From positions 248,001-312,000 of the forward strand of contig NZ_QJVJ01000010.1 in assembly GCF_003217775.1 (NCBI RefSeq): 64,000 nt of DNA, given 5' to 3'. Source of the stretch: Paenibacillus flagellatus. GTDB taxonomy: Bacteria > Bacillota > Bacilli > Paenibacillales > NBRC-103111. Every line of letters starts with the position of its first letter. Within the stretch, counting starts at the first letter, position 1. This document shows positions 16,887 to 25,136 of this stretch, in pieces. The notes below the pieces were generated by a model. That model was not told the DNA's origin. It worked only from the letters and a program-made list of their open reading frames with translations, and ran no database searches. The translations under genes and the position numbers were made by a program.

Positions 16887-17018
16887 ATGAAGCGATATTA
16901 CGTGTTCGACTTCCCGTTGGAGATGTACGGGATCGGCTTGTTGTTCGGAGTCGCGCTGCTCGCGATCGTTTTCGCGGCTTATCGCAGGACGAGAAAAGCG
17001 AGAGGAAGCGGCGATTGA
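16887..17018 (+). CDS. Small single-pass membrane protein, 43 aa
   Basis: A 44-codon gene with its own promoter (16822-16850), an AGGTGA ribosome site and its own terminator. N-terminus MKRYYVFDFPLEMYGIGLLF leads into one transmembrane segment (about residues 14-32, FGVALLAIVFAAYRR), ending in a basic tail (RRTRKARGSGD). No family recognised. The complete transcription unit around so short a frame is the main support. Confidence 0.65.
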   Translation: MKRYYVFDFPLEMYGIGLLFGVALLAIVFAAYRRTRKARGSGD

Positions 17019-17097
17019 CGGAGGTTGGACGAGGCGTCCCGATGGGGGCGCCGATACGAGTTTATGCCGGGATGATAGGGCGTAGAAGGCAAGGCGG

Positions 17098-17129
17098 CGG
17101 AGTATGGACCTCGTTCATGCTCCGTTTTT
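17098..17129 (+). terminator. Rho-independent terminator
   Basis: Nine-bp stem CGGAGTATG / CATGCTCCG (one G-T pair), followed by TTTTTG; closes the 43-aa gene. Confidence 0.75.
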
Positions 17130-17360
17130 GTTTGCAGGAACAAGCTCGGGACGCCCGCACCGGCGTAGGAAGGAAGCCGGCTTCCCGGCGATGCGTCTCG
17201 GGACGCTGCGGCAGCGCCGGCACGAGCCCGAGCCTTAGCGGGCGCCGAGCGAACTATTTTCAAAAACCAGTCATGCTCCCCTTTCTTCGTCCATATGAAT
17301 GTATAGAACGCTTCTTGTGCATGCCAACATCGGCAGGACGTTATGGAAGGAGGAGTTACG
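17130..17360 (+). other. Intergenic region between the small membrane gene and spoVID
   Basis: No convincing gene. GC-rich short inverted repeats (for example AAGCCGGCTT at about 17175) and, nearer to spoVID, a sigma-E-like promoter listed separately. Confidence 0.5.
17270..17299 (+). promoter_or_regulatory. Sigma-E-like promoter of spoVID
   Basis: GTCATGCT (17270-17277), 14-base spacer, CATATGAA (17292-17299). This is 6/8 and 5/8 to the sigma-E consensus GTCATATT / CATACAAT as I know it, at the right spacing. B. subtilis spoVID is transcribed by sigma-E in the mother cell, which agrees. Confidence 0.5.
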
Positions 17361-18545
17361 GTGAGCGAACAGCAGTCCGGTCTGCGTTTCGACATTTACG
17401 AGCGCGTTCATTTGCCGGAAGAGGTGTCCGCGATTGTGGAGCTGGACGAGGTCGAGCTTTCCCCGCAAATCCGCGTTGCCGTCGAAGGGGATCAAGCGGT
17501 GGTAAAAGGTTGTCTGCTTCTCACGGGCACGTATACGGGACAAGCGGAGGGAGACGCGCGCGAAACGAAGGCGCTCGAGCATACGATTCCGGTCGAAATT
17601 ACGCTACCGATGAGCCGCATCCGCAGCGTGGAGGACATCTCCGTCGAAATCGACAATTTCGACGTCGACTTGTTGTCGGAGCGCAGTCTGAACGTGACCG
17701 GCGTTCTTTCCTTGAACGGCATCGAGATGGTATCCGGGGGCGCATCCGAGGCGTGGCGGGACGAGGAGGAAGTCGTCTTCGTCCATGAGGCGGCGCAGGC
17801 GGACGAGTCGCCGCAGTACGGCGACATTTCGCTGCCGCCGCGGCAGATGAACGTTCCCCGAGCCGGCTTCTGGGCGGAAGCGGCCGAAGAGCCGGAAGTG
17901 CCGGCGTCGGCGCATGAGGCGGAGCCGGAAACCGAGCCGGCCGTTCCCGTCGTCGCCGAAGCCGAGGCCGAGGCTGCAAGCGAGCCGGTCGTCCCCGTCT
18001 TCGCCGAGACGAGCGCGGGCCCGATCCGCGACCAGCTTCCCGAGGATACGTATGAAGACTACGAGGTGCTGGCCAATTACGACAGCTTGAAGACGGAGGG
18101 CGCCCCGGAGGAAGACGCCGTCTCCGCGGCGGAAGCGGTAGAGGCGTCGGTTCAGGAGGAGCCGGATAAAGGCGAGATGAAAATCGCCTTCGGCAGCAAA
18201 AAGGCGGAGGCCGGCCAGCCGTTCGATTTGAAGTCGTACGTCAGCAAAACCGACGAGTACCGCTTCTCGGGGCCGACCCGGGGATACCGCAACGAGCCGG
18301 CTCCTGTGCCCGCCGCCGCGCCTGTCGCCGAGACGGGCGGGGCGGACGCGCTGGAATGGAAAAACTTGTTCCTCTCCGCAAGCGAGGAGCAGCAGTTCCG
18401 CAAAGTACGGCTCTGCATCGTCCACAAAGACGATACGATCGAATCGATCGCGAAGAAGTACGACCGCAAGCCGCAAGAAATTCGGCTGTACAACGGACTG
18501 AGCGATCAGGACGTGTCGGAAGGTCAAGTGATCTACATCCCGTAA
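17361..18545 (+). CDS. spoVID: Stage VI sporulation protein D (spore coat assembly)
   Basis: Coat morphogenetic protein that lets coat layers encase the forespore. Residues 1-130 form the conserved N-terminal domain (LRFDIYERVHLPEEVSAIVE, then beta-rich repeats). Residues about 130-330 are an acidic, low-complexity Glu/Ala/Pro linker. The C-terminal 50 residues are a LysM domain (VHKDDTIESIAKKYDRKPQE to GQVIYIP). The GTG at 17361 is chosen because AAGGAGGAG lies directly upstream; an ATG six codons earlier overlaps that ribosome site. Its place between hemL and valS is the same as in B. subtilis, but ysxE, which follows spoVID there, is missing. Confidence 0.88.
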   Translation: MSEQQSGLRFDIYERVHLPEEVSAIVELDEVELSPQIRVAVEGDQAVVKGCLLLTGTYTGQAEGDARETKALEHTIPVEITLPMSRIRSVEDISVEIDNFDVDLLSERSLNVTGVLSLNGIEMVSGGASEAWRDEEEVVFVHEAAQADESPQYGDISLPPRQMNVPRAGFWAEAAEEPEVPASAHEAEPETEPAVPVVAEAEAEAASEPVVPVFAETSAGPIRDQLPEDTYEDYEVLANYDSLKTEGAPEEDAVSAAEAVEASVQEEPDKGEMKIAFGSKKAEAGQPFDLKSYVSKTDEYRFSGPTRGYRNEPAPVPAAAPVAETGGADALEWKNLFLSASEEQQFRKVRLCIVHKDDTIESIAKKYDRKPQEIRLYNGLSDQDVSEGQVIYIP

Positions 18546-18556
18546 CGAAAAGCTTC

Positions 18557-18599
18557 AAAAACGTCCCCGGCCCGCTGAAGCGGCGCCGGGGACGTTTTT
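18557..18599. terminator. Strong bidirectional terminator
   Basis: Fifteen-bp perfect stem AAAAACGTCCCCGGC / GCCGGGGACGTTTTT; ends spoVID forward and the 54-aa gene in reverse. Confidence 0.9.
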
Positions 18600-18618
18600 G
18601 GCTTCATGGAAAGTCGGT

Positions 18619-18783
18619 TCAGTAGACGTTCAGCAAAAAACCGAGGTAGATGAGGAAAAGCGCGAACAAAATAAAGACGTCGAGCCCGGTGGGCAGCAGC
18701 AGCGTCCGTACGAACTGCACGCAAATGAGCGGAAAAATGACCCCTTTGACGGAATAGCGAATTTTCCACCACCATTTGTCCAT
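18619..18783 (-). CDS. Small membrane protein, 54 aa
   Basis: Reverse-strand frame with a CGGGGTGA ribosome site 8 bases before ATG and the shared terminator 20 bases after the stop. The protein starts MDKWWWKIRYSVKG and has two hydrophobic segments (VIFPLICVQFVRTLLLP and FILFALFLIYLGFLLNVY). Aromatic start and two hairpin-forming segments suggest a membrane protein of unknown role. I believe close relatives occur in Paenibacillus, from memory only. A -10-like CATACTTT lies upstream on this strand and could be a sporulation promoter, but this is weak. Confidence 0.7.
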   Translation of the reverse strand: MDKWWWKIRYSVKGVIFPLICVQFVRTLLLPTGLDVFILFALFLIYLGFLLNVY

Positions 18784-18917
18784 GGTCGTTCACCCCGTTT
18801 CGCGAATCGGTTCCACCTGCAAAGTATGATTCGCCTCTGCTTTATGTGTATGAAGCCCCGTCCGTTGGATATGCTGATGCTATACGGAAAAACGTCAAGA
18901 AACGGAGGCGGGCCTTC

Positions 18918-19016
18918 GTGCCTTCGGCGGTTCATTCGATTTACCAGGCGGTTTGGATTACGCTGCTCATCGCGCTGGCCATCTACGTCGTGAAGGAAAT
19001 GACGAAGCGCGATTGA
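18918..19016 (+). CDS. Possible micro-protein, 32 aa, one membrane segment
   Basis: GTG start 9 bases after GGAGG; translation MPSAVHSIYQAVWITLLIAL followed by AIYVVKEMTKRD. One hydrophobic helix and a short charged end. There is no clear promoter and the frame is very short, so it may be chance; it is reported because the ribosome site and the membrane helix agree. Confidence 0.4.
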   Translation: MPSAVHSIYQAVWITLLIALAIYVVKEMTKRD

Positions 19017-19028
19017 GCGGCGGCCGCA

Positions 19029-19057
19029 TTGACGCGGAACTCCAAAATGTTTAATAT
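19029..19057 (+). promoter_or_regulatory. Sigma-A promoter of valS
   Basis: TTGACG (19029-19034), 17-base spacer, TAATAT (19052-19057), just ahead of the T-box leader. Confidence 0.75.
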
Positions 19058-19084
19058 AGTGTATAAATGCAGCAATCGCACAAC

Positions 19085-19326
19085 GACATTGAAAGGGAGT
19101 AGTAGGCAGCGAACCCTTCAGAGAGCGGACCGTTACACGCTGAGAGGAGCCGCAGGACGTACCTGTCGAAGTCGCCCCGGAGTCGCCGGACTTGTTCCGG
19201 CCGGCCGCAGCCGTTATCTGCTTAAAGTGTCGCGCTTTGCGCCCGGGATGCGGGCCGACGGCGCGGAATAAAGGTGGTACCACGGAAGCAAGCCTTTCGT
19301 CCTTTGCGGCGAAGGCTTTTTTTGTT
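19085..19326 (+). promoter_or_regulatory. T-box riboswitch (valyl, specifier GUC)
   Basis: The hallmark T-box sequence AAAGGTGGTACCACGGAAG is at 19270-19287 and is followed by the terminator stem AGCCTT...AAGGCTTTTTTTG (19291-19323), with which it can form the alternative antiterminator. Stem I features include GGGAGTAGTA, AGAGAGC and a specifier region reading CGAA-GTC-GCC, where GTC (19171-19173) is a valine codon. Uncharged tRNA-Val binding should prevent termination and turn on valS. Confidence 0.93.
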
Positions 19327-19377
19327 TTTTTCGCTCCGCTTTTTCTCTGCGGTGGAACCAAACGGGAGGTAGTAATC

Positions 19378-22053
19378 ATGACGGATATTCAAGAGACGAA
19401 AGCCCAGCCGTCGGTATCGATGCCGACGACGTACGATCCGAAATCGGCGGAAGCCAAATGGTACGAGTACTGGTTGAAGAACGGCGTCTTCGAGGCGGGC
19501 AAGCGCCCGGACGCGAAGCCGTATACGATCGTCATCCCGCCGCCGAACGTGACGGGGATGCTCCATATCGGCCACGCGCTGGACTGCACGCTGCAGGACA
19601 TCATGATCCGGCTGAAGCGGATGCAGGGCTACGACGCCCTGTGGCTGCCGGGTATGGACCATGCGGGCATCGCCACGCAGACGAAGGTGGAGCAGAAGCT
19701 GCGCGAGGAAGGATTGTCGCGCTACGATCTGGGACGCGAGCCGTTTTTGGAGAAAGTGTGGGAGTGGAAAGACCATTACGCGAAGACGATTCGCGAGCAG
19801 TGGGCGAAAGTCGGCTTTTCCGTCGATTATTCGCGCGAGCGGTTCACGTTGGACGAGGGTTTGTCCCGCGCCGTTCGCGAGGTGTTCGTCAAGCTGTACG
19901 AGAAAGGGCTCATTTACCGGGGCAACCGGATTATCAACTGGGATCCGGCGGCGCGCACGGCGCTCTCCGACATCGAGGTCGAATATAAAGAGGTGCAGGG
20001 CGGCCTCTATCATTTGCAATATCCGCTCAAGGACGGCAGCGGCCATATCGTCGTGGCGACGACCCGTCCGGAAACGATGCTCGGCGATACGGCCGTGGCG
20101 GTTCATCCCGACGACGAGCGATACAAGCACATGATCGGCAAAACGCTCGTGCTGCCGGTCGTCGGCCGCGAAATTCCGGTTATCGCGGACGAGTACGTGG
20201 AGAAGGAGTTCGGCAGCGGCGCGGTCAAAATAACGCCGGCTCACGATCCGAACGACTTCGAGGTCGGCCAGCGCCACCAGCTGCCGCAAATTCTCGTCAT
20301 GAACGAATCGGGCGTCATGAACGAGAATGCCGGCCCGTATCAGGGGCTGGACCGGTTCGAATGCCGGAAGAAGCTCGTCTCCGACTTGAAGGAGCAGGGC
20401 GTGCTGCTCAAGATCGAAGAGCACGTCCACCAGGTCGGACACAGCGAGCGAAGCGGGGCCGTCGTGGAGCCGTACTTGTCCACGCAATGGTTCGTCAGCA
20501 TGAAGCCGCTCGCGGATCGGGCGATCGAAGCGCAAAAGTCGGGCCGAGGCGCCAACTTCGTTCCCGACCGGTTCGAGAGAACGTATCTGCAATGGATGGA
20601 GAACGTCCGCGATTGGTGCATCTCCCGGCAGCTGTGGTGGGGACACCGCATTCCGGCTTGGTATTGCGACGATTGCGGCGGCGTGACGGTGTCGCGCGAA
20701 GACGCGACGGCATGCTCGCATTGCGGAAGCTCCGCGCTGAAGCGGGACGAGGACGTGCTCGACACGTGGTTCAGCTCCGCCCTGTGGCCGTTCTCCACGC
20801 TCGGCTGGCCGGACCGGACGCCGGATCTGGAGCGTTATTTCCCGACGAGCCTGCTCGTCACCGGCTACGACATCATTCCGTTCTGGGTGTCGCGGATGAT
20901 CTTCAGCTCGCTCGAATTTACCGGCCAAATGCCGTTCGAGGACGTGCTCATCCACGGCCTCGTCCGTGACGCGGAAGGGCGGAAGATGTCCAAGTCGCTC
21001 GGCAACGGCGTCGACCCGCTCGACGTCATCGAGAAGTACGGCGCGGATGCGATGCGCTACATGCTCTCCACGAGCAGCACGCCGGGGCAGGACCTGCGCT
21101 TCCGTTGGGAGCGGGTCGAGCAGGCGCGCAACTTCGCGAACAAAATTTGGAACGCGTCCCGCTTCGCGCTCATGAACCTGGAAGGGTTCACGGCGGCGGA
21201 CATCGACCTGAGCGGCGAGCTGCGCACGGCGGACCGGTGGATTTTGCACCGGCTGAACGAAACGGCGCGCGAAGCGACCCGCCTGATGGACCAGTACGAG
21301 TTCGGCGAAACGGGACGTCAATTGTACAATTTCATCTGGGACGATCTGTGCGACTGGTATATCGAATTCGCCAAGCTGTCGCTGTACGGCGACGACGAGG
21401 CGGCGAAGAGGACGACGCAATCCGTGCTCGCTTACGTTCTCGACCGGACGCAGCGGCTCATCCACCCGTTCATGCCGTTTATCAGCGAAGAAATTTGGCA
21501 GCATCTGCCGCACGAGGGAGAGACGATCGTGCTGGCGGAATGGCCGGTGTACGACGCGAAATGGGAGGCGCCGGACGCCGTCGCCGAGATGACGCTGCTC
21601 ATGGACGTCATCCGCGCGGTCCGCAACATTCGGGCCGAAGTGAACGTGCCGATGAGCAAAAAAGTCGAGCTGCTCGTCCGCGCGTCGGGCGACGATACGC
21701 TCGCCATTTTGCGCAAAAACGAAGAGTACGTCCGCCGCTTCTGCAACACGTCGAGCCTGGAAATCGCGACCGACGTGCCGAACCCGGACAAGGCGATGAC
21801 GGCGGTCGTCACCGGAGCCGAGCTGTTCCTACCGTTGGCCGGGCTGATCGACATTTCCCAGGAGGTGGCCCGTCTCGAGAAAGAAGTGCAGTCGCTGAAT
21901 GCGGAAGTCGAGCGCGTCGAGAAGAAGCTGGCGAACGAAGGCTTCGTCGCCAAAGCGCCGGCGAAAGTGATCGAGGAAGAAAAGGCGAAAATGCGCGATT
22001 ACGCCGAGAAACGGGAAAAAGTGCTGGCCCGGCTGGCCGAGCTGAAAGGATAA
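19378..22053 (+). CDS. valS: Valyl-tRNA synthetase
   Basis: Class I aminoacyl-tRNA synthetase, 891 aa. The HIGH motif is [14 protein letters not shown] near residue 48 and KMSKS is [11 protein letters not shown] near residue 535. The editing domain ([20 protein letters not shown]) and a C-terminal coiled coil ([20 protein letters not shown] onward) are present. A zinc-type Cys pair (CDDCGG...CSHCGS) lies in the middle. Ribosome site GGGAGG precedes the ATG. Expression is controlled by the T-box leader. Confidence 0.98.
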   Translation: MTDIQETKAQPSVSMPTTYDPKSAEAKWYEYWLKNGVFEAGKRPDAKPYTIVIPPPNVTGMLHIGHALDCTLQDIMIRLKRMQGYDALWLPGMDHAGIATQTKVEQKLREEGLSRYDLGREPFLEKVWEWKDHYAKTIREQWAKVGFSVDYSRERFTLDEGLSRAVREVFVKLYEKGLIYRGNRIINWDPAARTALSDIEVEYKEVQGGLYHLQYPLKDGSGHIVVATTRPETMLGDTAVAVHPDDERYKHMIGKTLVLPVVGREIPVIADEYVEKEFGSGAVKITPAHDPNDFEVGQRHQLPQILVMNESGVMNENAGPYQGLDRFECRKKLVSDLKEQGVLLKIEEHVHQVGHSERSGAVVEPYLSTQWFVSMKPLADRAIEAQKSGRGANFVPDRFERTYLQWMENVRDWCISRQLWWGHRIPAWYCDDCGGVTVSREDATACSHCGSSALKRDEDVLDTWFSSALWPFSTLGWPDRTPDLERYFPTSLLVTGYDIIPFWVSRMIFSSLEFTGQMPFEDVLIHGLVRDAEGRKMSKSLGNGVDPLDVIEKYGADAMRYMLSTSSTPGQDLRFRWERVEQARNFANKIWNASRFALMNLEGFTAADIDLSGELRTADRWILHRLNETAREATRLMDQYEFGETGRQLYNFIWDDLCDWYIEFAKLSLYGDDEAAKRTTQSVLAYVLDRTQRLIHPFMPFISEEIWQHLPHEGETIVLAEWPVYDAKWEAPDAVAEMTLLMDVIRAVRNIRAEVNVPMSKKVELLVRASGDDTLAILRKNEEYVRRFCNTSSLEIATDVPNPDKAMTAVVTGAELFLPLAGLIDISQEVARLEKEVQSLNAEVERVEKKLANEGFVAKAPAKVIEEEKAKMRDYAEKREKVLARLAELKG

Positions 22054-22113
22054 CCGGCTTCGCTTGAGCGGGATCGATGCCCGCAACGGGCTCGGAGGGT
22101 CGCATCGAGCCGT

Positions 22114-22150
22114 AAACGGTCTGCGGAGAAAGCTCCGCAGGCCGTTTTCC
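22114..22150 (+). terminator. Rho-independent terminator of valS
   Basis: Fifteen-bp stem AAACGGTCTGCGGAG / CTCCGCAGGCCGTTT (one T-G pair) with AAAG loop, then TCC. Confidence 0.8.
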
Positions 22151-22203
22151 GGAAATGGACCGATGACCATCAATTTCACGGACCAATTTCATATATTAAA
22201 GGG

Positions 22204-23586
22204 ATGAGACGTATGCATGGAGAAACCGATACCGCGATGCCCGCTTTCCGTACGGCGGACGAGGCGGTGGAATGGATCACGGGACGAATGAAGTTCGGCA
22301 TCCGCCCGGGGATGAAGCGGATGGAAATGTTCATGGAGAAGCTGAACCATCCGGAACGGCGGCTGAAATTCATTCACGTGGCGGGGACGAACGGCAAAGG
22401 GTCGACCTGCGCCTTCCTGACGAGCACGCTCGTCTCCTGCGGCTACGACGTAGGCACGTTCACCTCGCCGTACATCGAGCGGTACCAGAACCGGATCCAG
22501 TACAACGGGCGCGACATCGACGACGAGTCGCTGCTGGCGCTGACGAACGAGCTGAAGCCGGCGTTCGACGAGATCGCCGAGTCCGAATGGGGCCCCCCGA
22601 CGATGTTCGAGGTGTCGACGGCGCTCGCCCTTTTGTATTTCGCCCGGGTGACGTATCCGGATTTCGTCGTCTGGGAGACGGGACTCGGCGGACGGCTCGA
22701 TTCGACGAACGTGGTGACGCCGATCGTGTCGGTCATTACGAACGTAGGGCACGATCATATGGACATTCTTGGCGACACCCTGTCGGCGGTCGCGTCGGAG
22801 AAGGCGGGCATCATCAAGCCCGGCGTGCCGGTCGTGACCGCCGTCGAGCAGCCGGAAGCGCTTGACGTCATCCGCCGGACGGCCGCCGAGCGGAAGAGCA
22901 CGCTGTACGCCCTGAACGACCGGTTCCGCTTCGAGCCGGTTCGGTCCGAGCTCGACCGGCAAACGTTTCATTTCGACGGTCCGTTTCGCCGGATCGACGA
23001 TGTGGACATTACGTTGAACGGGGCGCACCAGATGAAAAACGCCGCCGTCGTGCTTATGACGCTCGAGGTGCTGCGGCAATATTACGCCGTCGTGCTGGAC
23101 GAGGAGCCGTTCTTCGAGGGGATGCGGTCGGCCCAATGGCCGGGCCGCCTCGAGCTGGTGAGCCGTTCGCCGCGCATGCTGCTCGACGGCGCGCACAACC
23201 CGGAAGGGGCCGAGACGCTGGCGGATGCGCTCCGTTCGATTTACCGGTACGGCAAGCTGCACATGATGATCGCCATGATGCCGACGAAGCAGCACGAAGG
23301 CGTACTGCGGCACCTGCTGCCGCTTGCCGATACGCTGATCGTGACCGAGCCCGACTTTTTCAAGAAGGCGGAGGCGGAGACGCTCGCGGAGCTGGCGCGA
23401 ACGACGCTCGCGGAGCTGAACAAGACGATGGACGTCACCGTGGAACCCGACTGGAAGAAGGCGCTGCAGATGCTGATGGACCGGACCGGCTCCGACGATC
23501 TCGCCCTTGTGACGGGGACGCTCTACTTGATCTCCGACGTGCGATCCTGGATGCTGTACCGCAAAGATTCTGACAAAGGCTGGTGA
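22204..23586 (+). CDS. folC: Bifunctional folylpolyglutamate synthase / dihydrofolate synthase
   Basis: Adds glutamate to folates (and to dihydropteroate). Mur-ligase fold: P-loop HVAGTNGKGSTCAFL near residue 60, FTSPYIERYQNRI, GLGGRLDSTNVV and NVGHDHMDILGDTLS are FolC signatures, and LLDGAHNPEG begins the C-terminal domain. Length 460 aa fits. The first ATG (22204) is given; an ATG at 22213 is better spaced from AAAGGG and may be the real start. The stop overlaps the murC start (GTGA), so the two genes are coupled. Confidence 0.95.
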   Translation: MRRMHGETDTAMPAFRTADEAVEWITGRMKFGIRPGMKRMEMFMEKLNHPERRLKFIHVAGTNGKGSTCAFLTSTLVSCGYDVGTFTSPYIERYQNRIQYNGRDIDDESLLALTNELKPAFDEIAESEWGPPTMFEVSTALALLYFARVTYPDFVVWETGLGGRLDSTNVVTPIVSVITNVGHDHMDILGDTLSAVASEKAGIIKPGVPVVTAVEQPEALDVIRRTAAERKSTLYALNDRFRFEPVRSELDRQTFHFDGPFRRIDDVDITLNGAHQMKNAAVVLMTLEVLRQYYAVVLDEEPFFEGMRSAQWPGRLELVSRSPRMLLDGAHNPEGAETLADALRSIYRYGKLHMMIAMMPTKQHEGVLRHLLPLADTLIVTEPDFFKKAEAETLAELARTTLAELNKTMDVTVEPDWKKALQMLMDRTGSDDLALVTGTLYLISDVRSWMLYRKDSDKGW

Positions 23587-24992
23587 GCAGGGGCGTGAAT
23601 ACGACGGAGCACGTGCATTTTATCGGCATCGGCGGCTACGGCATGAGCGCGATCGCCAAAGTGATGCTCGAGATGGGCTACCGGGTGTCGGGATCGGATT
23701 TGGCCGGCCAGGAGCTGACGGAGAAGCTGGCGGCCAAAGGAGCGCAAGTGTTCATCGGCCATGAAGCGAGCCACGTCCGGGGGGCGGACGTCGTCGTTTA
23801 TTCGACGGCGCTGCCCAAGGACAACGTGGAAATCGCCGAGGCGCAGCGGATGAACATCCCGATTTTGCACCGGTCGCAAATGCTGGCCAGGCTGATGGAG
23901 TCCCGCAAAGGGGTAGCCGTCGCGGGAGCTCACGGCAAAACGACGACCACGTCGATGATCTCGCTCGTCATGGAGGAGTGCGGGCTCGATCCGACCTACA
24001 TTATCGGCGGCGAAATCCTGAACGTGGGCAGCAACGCGAAGGCAGGCGGCGGCGACTACGTCGTCGCGGAAGCCGACGAAAGCGACGGCTCGTTTCTTCA
24101 GTACCGACCGTTGTACGCCGTCGTGACGAATATCGAAGCCGACCATCTGGAAAATTACGACGGCGACTTCGGCAAGCTGAAAAAGGCGTACGCGCAGTTT
24201 CTCGGCCAGGTGGCGCCCGGCGGCAAGGCGGTCGTCTGCACCGACGATCCGGACGTGCGGGAGGTGCTCGCCTCCGTACCGGTCGGCACGATTTCGTACG
24301 GGCTGGAGCCCGAAGCGGACTATCGGGCCGTCGACATCCGGCTCGGCGATCGCCGCGTCGCTTTCGACGTCGTGCACGAGGGCCGGATGCTCGGGACGGT
24401 CGAGCTGTCGGTGCCGGGCCGGCATAACGTGTACAACGCGCTGGCCGCGTTCATCGTCTGCCGCGAGGCGGGCGTGCCGTTCGCGGACTTCGCCCGGGCG
24501 ATCAAGCTGTTCCGCGGCGCGAAGCGGCGGTTCCAGGTGCTGGCCGACGTCGGCGGCATCCTCGTCATCGACGATTACGCGCACCATCCGACGGAAATTC
24601 AGGCGACGATCAGCGCCGCGAAGGCGACGGGGAAGCGGATTATCGCGGTGTTCCAGCCGCAGCGGTACACGCGGACGTATTTTCTATTCGAGCCGTTCAG
24701 CCGGGCGTTCGGGGAGGCGGACGAGGTGATCATCGCCGACATCTACTCGCCGGCCGGGGAGCGGCAAATCGAAGGCGTCAGCTCGGAGAAGCTCGTCGAG
24801 CTGATCAGGAGCAACAGCAATGCGCGCGTCCGGCACATCTCGTCGGTGGACGAGGTGACCGAGTTTTTGCGCGGCTTCGCGGTCAGCGGCGATCTCGTGC
24901 TGACGATGGGAGCGGGCGACATTTGGAAGGCGTCGCATGCGCTCGCCAAGACGTTGAACGAACGGGAAGCGCAGCCGCCTTTGAAAGGCTGA
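23583..24992 (+). CDS. murC: UDP-N-acetylmuramate--L-alanine ligase
   Basis: Attaches L-alanine to UDP-MurNAc in peptidoglycan precursor synthesis. Features: HFIGIGGYGMSAIAKVMLEM at the N-terminus, the ATP loop GVAVAGAHGKTTTTSM near residue 118, VAEADESDGSFLQYRP, and VIDDYAHHPTEIQATISAAK near residue 325. Length 469 aa is a little above the usual 430-460. GTG at 23583 overlaps the folC stop; GTG at 23595 gives MNTTEHVHFIGIGG and may be the true start. In B. subtilis murC (ytpQ region) lies elsewhere, so its place after folC marks this lineage. Confidence 0.95.
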   Translation: MSRGVNTTEHVHFIGIGGYGMSAIAKVMLEMGYRVSGSDLAGQELTEKLAAKGAQVFIGHEASHVRGADVVVYSTALPKDNVEIAEAQRMNIPILHRSQMLARLMESRKGVAVAGAHGKTTTTSMISLVMEECGLDPTYIIGGEILNVGSNAKAGGGDYVVAEADESDGSFLQYRPLYAVVTNIEADHLENYDGDFGKLKKAYAQFLGQVAPGGKAVVCTDDPDVREVLASVPVGTISYGLEPEADYRAVDIRLGDRRVAFDVVHEGRMLGTVELSVPGRHNVYNALAAFIVCREAGVPFADFARAIKLFRGAKRRFQVLADVGGILVIDDYAHHPTEIQATISAAKATGKRIIAVFQPQRYTRTYFLFEPFSRAFGEADEVIIADIYSPAGERQIEGVSSEKLVELIRSNSNARVRHISSVDEVTEFLRGFAVSGDLVLTMGAGDIWKASHALAKTLNEREAQPPLKG

Positions 24993-25022
24993 AAGCCGGC
25001 CGCATTCGCGGATCGCCCAGGG

Positions 25023-25047
25023 AAAAGAGCCTGCGAGGGCTCTTTTT
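25023..25047 (+). terminator. Rho-independent terminator of folC-murC
   Basis: Nine-bp stem AAAAGAGCC / GGCTCTTTT, loop TGCGAG, within a T tract. Confidence 0.9.
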
Positions 25048-25068
25048 TGCGTTAATCGTACGGTTTCC

Positions 25069-25098
25069 GTCATATTGTCCCGCTTGTCCGCATACAGA
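25069..25098 (+). promoter_or_regulatory. Sigma-E-type promoter of the SpoIIB-like gene
   Basis: GTCATATT (25069-25076), 14-base spacer, CATACAGA (25091-25098). The -35 is a full match to the sigma-E consensus as I know it and the -10 is one to two bases off; it is about 40 bases before the ATG. Confidence 0.65.
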
Positions 25099-25136
25099 TG
25101 AGAACAAGCATGTTCAGGACAAGGAGTGGGCGGGGC

